Source: a bacterium
GTDB lineage: Bacteria; Verrucomicrobiota; Verrucomicrobiia; Methylacidiphilales; Verrucolacustridaceae
Length of the DNA stretch: 17,858 bases
NCBI GenBank assembly: GCA_009921985.1
Contig: RFWS01000013.1
Location: 1 to 17,858 of the forward strand
Direction of reading: 5' to 3'
This document shows, piece by piece, positions 13,173 through 17,858 of the stretch. Every line of letters begins with the position of its first letter. Position 1 is the first letter of the stretch. A program made the position numbers and the translations under genes. The notes under the pieces are model-generated. The model was not told the origin of the DNA, searched no databases, and saw nothing but the letters and a program-made list of their open reading frames with translations.

Positions 13173-14645
13173 ATGATGACGTTCGAAAAATGCAGAGTTC
13201 ACGGGTCGTTCCGGATTGTCGCCATCGGAATGGCCGGGCTTCTCATGTTGGCCCCGGCAGGTTGCCGCAAAGCCCATGACCATGCCGCAGATGCTGCGGA
13301 AAAAGTGGAGCAGGTCTGGACCTGCCCCATGCACCCCTCCATCCGTTCCCCCCAGCCGGGTAAGTGCCCGATCTGCGGGATGGATCTGATCCTGGCGGAG
13401 CCTGCACCTCCGACTGCGACCCCCAAAAAACAGCAGGAATCAAAGACGGAAGTCTGGACCTGCCCGATGCACCCCTCGGTCCGCTCCCCCAAGCCGGGCT
13501 CCTGCCCGATTTGCGGAATGGACCTGGTGCCGGCGGATCCGGCCAAGCCCGATACCAAGACCGCGGAAGGTCTCGAGCCGATGCAGGAGATGAAGCAGAT
13601 CTTCATTCCGCCCGCCCGGCAACAGGCCTTCGGCGTGACCTACGGCGAGGCTAAGGTTCAACCCCTGACGCGGAGCATCAATGCGCCGCTTCGCCTGGAA
13701 CCCGACCCCGCCGGACTGACGGAGGTCAGCATCAAGGCCGGAGGAGGCTTCATCGTCTCCATGGACGTCGGCTTCCCCGGCCAGGAGGTCAAAAAGGGTG
13801 ACCGGCTGCTCACCGTGCTCAGCGAGGGATGGATCGAAGCCCAACAGGACTACATCCAGGCTTTCCGGGAATCCCGGCGGGCCGCCCTGGAAAATAAAAC
13901 GGCCAACCTCAACGCCGTCCAGGCCATGCTGAAGCGGACCCGGCAGCGGATCCGTCTCTGGGACCTGAACGAGGACCAGATCCGGGATCTGGAAAAAATC
14001 GCCACGGAATCCACCGAGTGGGACGTCAACCTAGCCCGCAAAATCCGTAACAACCTCGAACTCCGCTCCCCCCTCGACGGCTACGTCCTGGAAAAGAATG
14101 CCGTCGTGGGTATGCGCTTTGAATCCGGGCAACGGCTTCTGCTGTTGGCCCCCCGACGGCCTTTGTGGGGCACCGCCGCCCTCTCCCCCGAGGATGCGGC
14201 CCGCATCCGCCCAGGAGATCTGTTGAAGGTCGCCATCGATACCCTGCCGGGGGTCGATTTCCAGTTTCCCGTGGACCATATCGATCCCGCCACGGATCCG
14301 GAAACCCGCCGCGTCAACGTTCACCTCCGCATCGAAAACCCGCTGCCCCAGCTTCGCCCGGGCCAAACCGGGGCGGCCTCCACGGAATTGCCGGCGGTCT
14401 CGGTGCTCAGCGTGCCCGCCTCGGCCCTACTCCCGCTGGGCCGGGATCACGTCGTGTTTGTGGACCGGGGCAACGGCCACCTGGAACCGCGCCGGGTTCG
14501 CACAGGGGAACGGTTTGGCGACCGGGTCGAAATCCGGGAAGGCCTGAAGGAGGGGGAGCGGGTGGCCACTTCCGCCAACTTTCTCCTCGATTCCGAGGCC
14601 CGTTTGAAGGGGGCCCAGCCCGCCGAAAAGGAGACGAACCGGTGA
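13173..14645 (+). CDS. cusB: CusB-type periplasmic adaptor with two heavy-metal-binding domains
   Basis: A 490-residue membrane-fusion protein linking a CusA pump to an outer-membrane channel. The start ATGATG at 13173 has AAGGAG at 13161-13166; an open frame runs further upstream but is low-complexity. An N-terminal hydrophobic stretch ends in APAGC (C31), a probable lipoprotein signal with an imperfect lipobox. Two tandem heavy-metal-binding domains follow: C51-PMH54 with C65-PIC68-GM, and C97-PMH100 with C111-PIC114-GM. Next come the lipoyl half-motif (GFPGQEVKKGDRLLTV, 200-215), the helical hairpin (about 220-290), the second lipoyl half (LRSPLDGYVLEKNAVVGM), and the beta-barrel with DPETRRVNVHLRIENP and LRPGQTG. 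Many CusB proteins carry one such metal domain or none; two is less common. It overlaps cusA by GTGA. Confidence 0.9.
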   Translation: MMTFEKCRVHGSFRIVAIGMAGLLMLAPAGCRKAHDHAADAAEKVEQVWTCPMHPSIRSPQPGKCPICGMDLILAEPAPPTATPKKQQESKTEVWTCPMHPSVRSPKPGSCPICGMDLVPADPAKPDTKTAEGLEPMQEMKQIFIPPARQQAFGVTYGEAKVQPLTRSINAPLRLEPDPAGLTEVSIKAGGGFIVSMDVGFPGQEVKKGDRLLTVLSEGWIEAQQDYIQAFRESRRAALENKTANLNAVQAMLKRTRQRIRLWDLNEDQIRDLEKIATESTEWDVNLARKIRNNLELRSPLDGYVLEKNAVVGMRFESGQRLLLLAPRRPLWGTAALSPEDAARIRPGDLLKVAIDTLPGVDFQFPVDHIDPATDPETRRVNVHLRIENPLPQLRPGQTGAASTELPAVSVLSVPASALLPLGRDHVVFVDRGNGHLEPRRVRTGERFGDRVEIREGLKEGERVATSANFLLDSEARLKGAQPAEKETNR

Positions 14646-17600
14646 GCCCGGAAGGAAATCATCCGGATTTTGTCGCCAAGGTCATTCAGGCCAGCGGCCG
14701 AAACCCCGCCCTCGTCCTTCTGGTCACCGCCTTGGTGGCAGCCGCCGGCTGGGTGGCCATGCGGTCCGTTCCCCTCGACGCCCTGCCGGACCTTTCCGAC
14801 ACGCAGGTGATCGTGGTCACGGAATGGCCCGGGTGGTCCGCCGATCTGGTGGAGGACCAGGTCACCTTTCCCCTTGAATCGAGGCTCCTCGGTGCCGCCA
14901 AGGTCAAGGCGGTCCGCGGGGAATCCGTGTACGGCCGCTCTTTTCTCTACGTCATTTTTCAGGAAGGCACGGATCTTTACTGGGCCCGTACCCGGGTCAG
15001 TGAACTGCTCGCCGGGGCGCGCTCCGTCCTCCCGGCCGGGGCGGAACCGAAAATCGGCCCGGATGCCAACGGCCTGGGCTGGGTTTTCCAATATGCGTTG
15101 ATCGACGAGACCAACCGGCAGGACCTTGGGCGCCTTCGTGCCTTGCAGGATTGGGTTCTCCGCCCCGCCCTCGCCGCCATACCCGGCGTTTCCGAGATCG
15201 CCCCGGTGGGCGGTTTTGTCCGTGAAATTCAGATTCTCCTGAATCCCGAGCGCCTTTCCGCTTCTGGCGTCACGATTACCGAGATCGCCGAGGCCGTCCA
15301 GAAATCCAACCGGGACGCGAGCGGACGCTCCCTGGAAATCAACTCCTCCGAAGTGGTGGTTCGCGGACGTGGCCGGCTCACGTCCATCGAGGATCTCCGT
15401 CAACTCACCCTGCGCACCCGCAACATGGGAAGCCCGCTGCTTTTGGGGGATGTGGCCACCCTCGTCGAGGGAGGTGGCCCCCGCATCGGGGTGGGTGAGC
15501 TCGACGGCCGCGGGGAAACCGTGGGCGGCATCGTCATCATGCGGGACCGGGAAAATGCCCTGCGGGTGATCGACGGCGTCAAACAGAAGCTCGAGCAGCT
15601 CCAGACGGCTCTTCCGGAAGGCGTGAAAGTGGTCCCCGTGTATGACCGCAGCGATCTGATCGGCCGCGCCATCACCAACCTGAAGCAAAAACTGCTCGAG
15701 GAAGGCCTGGTGGTGGCGGTGGTGTGTCTGCTCTTTTTGGGCCACGTGCGGAGCTCTCTCGTCGCCATCGTCACATTGCCTCTGGCGCTGCTCCTCTCCT
15801 TTCTTCCATTTTCCGTGTTTGGCCTCTCCGCCAACATCATGAGCCTGGGCGGAATGGCCATTGCCATCGGAGCCATGGTGGACGCCGCCATCGTGCTGGT
15901 GGAAAACGCCCACAAACGACTGGAAGAGGAAGAGGGTGATCTCTCCTTTGCTCGGCGCCGTGAGGTCATTCTTCAGGCCGCGGCCGCGGTGGGCCGTCCC
16001 ATCTTTTTCTCCCTCCTGGTGATTACGGTTTCCTTTCTCCCGGTCTTTGCCCTGACCGGACAGGAGGGGCGCCTTTTTCGCCCCCTCGCCTGCACCAAGA
16101 CCTTTGCCATGGCCTTTGCCGCCCTGCTTTCCATCACCTTGGTGCCGGTTCTGCTCCCCTTCTGCCTCACCGGAAAGTTGAAACCGGAAACCGCCAACCC
16201 GCTCAACCGGCTTCTTGCGCGCCTCTACCGGGCTCCGCTGGACCTCGTGCTTCATCACCGGAAAACCTCACTTGCCATAGCGGTGGCCCTGCTCGTCTCC
16301 TCGGTTTTCCCGTTGGTCCGGATGGGAACCGAGTTCATGCCTCCCCTGAACGAGGGAGACATCCTTTACATGCCCACCGCGGCCCCCGGCCTTTCCCTGC
16401 CGGAGGCTTCCCGGCTTCTCACCGTGCAGGGCCGGGCCATCCGGGAAACACCGGAAGTAATCAGCGTGTTCGGGAAGGCCGGCGCCGCCGAAACCGCCAC
16501 CGATCCGGCCCCCACTTCCATGTTTGAGAGTGTCATCCGCCTCAAGCCGCGTTCCGAGTGGCGTCCCGGCCTGACTTGGGAGGCCCTGCTGGCGGAATTG
16601 GATCAGGCCACCCAGACGCCGGGCATGGCCAACGTGTTCTGGATGCCGATCCAGACCCGGACCCAGATGTTGGCCACCGGTTTCCGTTCCAACCTGGGAA
16701 TCAAACTCTACGGTCCGGATTCCCGCACCCTCGACCGCGTGGGCGCGGAAATCGAGAAGGCGTTGACGAACTTTCCGGAAACGCGCTCGGTTTTTGCCGA
16801 ACGCTTCACCGGTGGCCGGTATCTCGACGTGGAATTCGACCGCAGCAAACTCGCCCGTCTGGGCCTTTCGGTGGAGGACGCCGCCACGGCACTGGAGTCG
16901 GCGGTGGCCGGACAAACCCTGACGGAATTGATCGAGGGTCGCTCCCGCTTTCCGGTCACTCTCCGCTATGCACGGGATTTCCGTCAGGATCCGGAGGCCC
17001 TGGCGATGGTGTGGGTGGATCTGCCCGGAGGCGGTCGCACCTCCCTGGAACAGGTTGCGCGTCTTGTCACCAAGGACGGCCCTTCCTCCATCCGCAGCGA
17101 GAACGGGCAACTCGTGAGTTACATCACCGTGGACAGCACCGCCGGGGACCTGGGCGGCTACGTGGGGGCGGCGACAAAATATCTACGAGAAAAGGTGGTT
17201 TTCCCGGCCGGGACCTGGCTGGAGTGGGGCGGCACCTTCGAATCCATCCGGCGTGCCCAGCAAACCTTCGCCTTGGCCATTCCGGCCACGCTCGCCCTGA
17301 TTGCCGTGCTTTTGCTCCTCAACACCCGGTCCCTGGCCCGCACCGTATTGGTCATGCTGGCCGTCCCCTTCTCGCTGGTGGGGGCACTTTGGTTTCCGTG
17401 GATGCTCGGACACCATTTCAGCGTGGCCTCCGCCGTTGGACTGATTGCCTTGGCCGGGCTGGATGCGGAGACCGGGGTTGTCATGCTGATGTATTTGGAT
17501 CACGCGGTGGACGAACGCAGGAAGAAAGGGTTGTTGCGCAACGAAGCCGATCTGCTCGCCGCCATGAAGGAGGGTGCGGTGGGAAGGTTGCGACCCAAGG

Positions 17601-17812
17601 TGATGACCATGTCCACCATTGTGGTGGGACTGTTGCCGATCTTCATCGGTCACGGCACCGGTTCCGATGTCATGCAACGGATCGCAGCCCCCATGCTGGG
17701 AGGCGTCATCACCTCCACGCTGCTGGAGCTACTCCTTTACCCTGTCCTCTATTTTCTGTGGTTTAGCCGGGATTTAAAAAAACAGCCTGTTCCGCCAATC
17801 AACCCGGAATAA
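14642..17812 (+). CDS. cusA: CusA-type Cu(I)/Ag(I) efflux RND pump
   Basis: A 1056-residue HME-RND proton antiporter. The GTG start at 14642 overlaps the cusB stop (GTGA) and has AAGGAG at 14628-14633. TM4 reads GGMAIAIGAMVDAAIVLVENAHKRLEEE with D414 and E421, the copper/silver subgroup pattern. The three porter-domain methionines that bind Cu(I)/Ag(I) in E. coli CusA (M573, M623, M672) are all kept as M577 (ILYMPT), M627 (APTSM) and M676 (RTQMLATG), with identical 50- and 49-residue spacing. The C terminus has the family motif IAAPMLGGVITSTLLELLLYPVLYFLWF. The frame is intact. It needs a trimeric outer-membrane factor not encoded in module B. Substrate specificity is well supported by the residues. 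Confidence 0.95.
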   Translation: MSPEGNHPDFVAKVIQASGRNPALVLLVTALVAAAGWVAMRSVPLDALPDLSDTQVIVVTEWPGWSADLVEDQVTFPLESRLLGAAKVKAVRGESVYGRSFLYVIFQEGTDLYWARTRVSELLAGARSVLPAGAEPKIGPDANGLGWVFQYALIDETNRQDLGRLRALQDWVLRPALAAIPGVSEIAPVGGFVREIQILLNPERLSASGVTITEIAEAVQKSNRDASGRSLEINSSEVVVRGRGRLTSIEDLRQLTLRTRNMGSPLLLGDVATLVEGGGPRIGVGELDGRGETVGGIVIMRDRENALRVIDGVKQKLEQLQTALPEGVKVVPVYDRSDLIGRAITNLKQKLLEEGLVVAVVCLLFLGHVRSSLVAIVTLPLALLLSFLPFSVFGLSANIMSLGGMAIAIGAMVDAAIVLVENAHKRLEEEEGDLSFARRREVILQAAAAVGRPIFFSLLVITVSFLPVFALTGQEGRLFRPLACTKTFAMAFAALLSITLVPVLLPFCLTGKLKPETANPLNRLLARLYRAPLDLVLHHRKTSLAIAVALLVSSVFPLVRMGTEFMPPLNEGDILYMPTAAPGLSLPEASRLLTVQGRAIRETPEVISVFGKAGAAETATDPAPTSMFESVIRLKPRSEWRPGLTWEALLAELDQATQTPGMANVFWMPIQTRTQMLATGFRSNLGIKLYGPDSRTLDRVGAEIEKALTNFPETRSVFAERFTGGRYLDVEFDRSKLARLGLSVEDAATALESAVAGQTLTELIEGRSRFPVTLRYARDFRQDPEALAMVWVDLPGGGRTSLEQVARLVTKDGPSSIRSENGQLVSYITVDSTAGDLGGYVGAATKYLREKVVFPAGTWLEWGGTFESIRRAQQTFALAIPATLALIAVLLLLNTRSLARTVLVMLAVPFSLVGALWFPWMLGHHFSVASAVGLIALAGLDAETGVVMLMYLDHAVDERRKKGLLRNEADLLAAMKEGAVGRLRPKVMTMSTIVVGLLPIFIGHGTGSDVMQRIAAPMLGGVITSTLLELLLYPVLYFLWFSRDLKKQPVPPINPE

Positions 17813-17832
17813 AAAGTCCTCTTTCCGTTTTT
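17805..17832 (+). terminator. Possible weak intrinsic terminator after cusA
   Basis: CGGAA (17805-17809) can pair with TTCCG (17823-17827), followed directly by five Ts (17828-17832). The loop is 13 bases and the stem short, so efficiency is doubtful. The left arm covers the end of the cusA coding sequence and the right arm abuts repeat copy 3. Confidence 0.3.
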
Positions 17833-17858
17833 GGAAATCGAACCCTCGTCCGATTCCG
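17833..17858 (-). repeat. Attachment-site repeat copy 3 (partial, runs off the window)
   Basis: Bases 17836-17858 are identical to 12566-12588. The homology stops on the left at GGAA (17833-17836), where copies 1 and 2 have GGAGGGAA, so the acceptor strand and half the T-stem are missing. It continues to the right edge and may extend into the intact tmRNA or tRNA gene, or into another tandem module. Confidence 0.65.

Larger units (their letters stand above)
12553..17858. mobile_element. Module B: integrase-less tandem element carrying copper/silver efflux genes
   Basis: The stretch lies between repeat copies 2 and 3, which share 23 identical bases (12566-12588 and 17836-17858; the match runs to the window edge). 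It contains a small secreted protein, a CusB-type adaptor and a CusA-type pump, and no recombinase. Its left end keeps TTGTTGTAAG at 12661-12670, 81 bases past the core end, against 83 bases in module A. This is the layout of a cis-mobilisable element: attachment ends without an integrase, accreted next to a related element that has one. It could also be a decayed element that lost its integrase. Its right end is cut by the window. Confidence 0.55.

Noticed and set aside
14165..14641. 159-codon N-terminal extension of cusA
   Set aside because: It lies in another frame of cusB and is Pro/Gly/Arg-rich; GTG 14642 has a good ribosome site and gives the normal RND N terminus.
14447..16258. Very long open frame (603 codons) on the minus strand opposite cusA
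   Set aside because: It is antisense to a conserved RND pump, its protein is His/Gly/Asp-rich low-complexity sequence, and long antisense frames are common in GC-rich genes.

Overview
The window looks like a composite integrative island in a Gram-negative bacterium. Signal peptides, lipoproteins, an outer-membrane TolC-like factor and two RND pumps all need a double envelope. The lineage cannot be fixed from the sequence; an environmental, metal-exposed member of the PVC group (for example Verrucomicrobiota) is a low-confidence guess from the unusual replication genes. By eye the recombination and replication genes (about 130-5750) are near 50% G+C, and the efflux genes (about 6430-12300 and 13170-17810) are clearly richer, so the island is a patchwork.

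Three direct copies of an attachment-site-like repeat (1-37, 12549-12594, 17833-17858) divide the window. Each copy contains the T-arm and copies 1 and 2 the acceptor 3' strand of a tRNA-like gene read on the minus strand. The TCGGAC immediately before the T-arm in copies 2 and 3 resembles the 3' end of tmRNA (ssrA). The repeats bound two modules in tandem.

Module A (about 12.5 kb) carries a tyrosine integrase, an unknown coupled gene, and an overlapping replication operon: AlpA/excisionase-like HTH, CHC2 zinc-finger primase-like protein, DUF669-like protein, archaeo-eukaryotic-type primase (prim-pol) and DUF3987 P-loop protein. A roughly 670-base noncoding stretch follows, with repeats phased at 11-12 bp that look like an iteron origin. 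After it comes a divalent-metal efflux operon: small secreted Cys/His protein, TolC-family outer-membrane factor, unusually short adaptor lipoprotein, CzcA-type RND pump.

Module B (about 5.3 kb) has no integrase. It keeps the attachment core and the arm-like motif TTGTTGTAAG at nearly the same distance from the core as in module A. It carries a Cu(I)/Ag(I) efflux set: small secreted Cys-rich protein, CusB-type adaptor with two N-terminal heavy-metal-binding domains, and a CusA-type pump with the complete methionine triad. It encodes no outer-membrane factor of its own within the window.

Both efflux operons share a start plan: a promoter-like CCTTG-N20/21-AGATTNAAAAT element placed so that the transcript would begin at or next to the start codon, a small Cys-rich exported protein, a hairpin-rich gap, then the pump genes. 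The most notable candidates for something new are the tandem, possibly integrase-sharing metal islands, the helically phased origin-like array next to an unusual primase operon, and the paired small-protein leaders of the two pumps.
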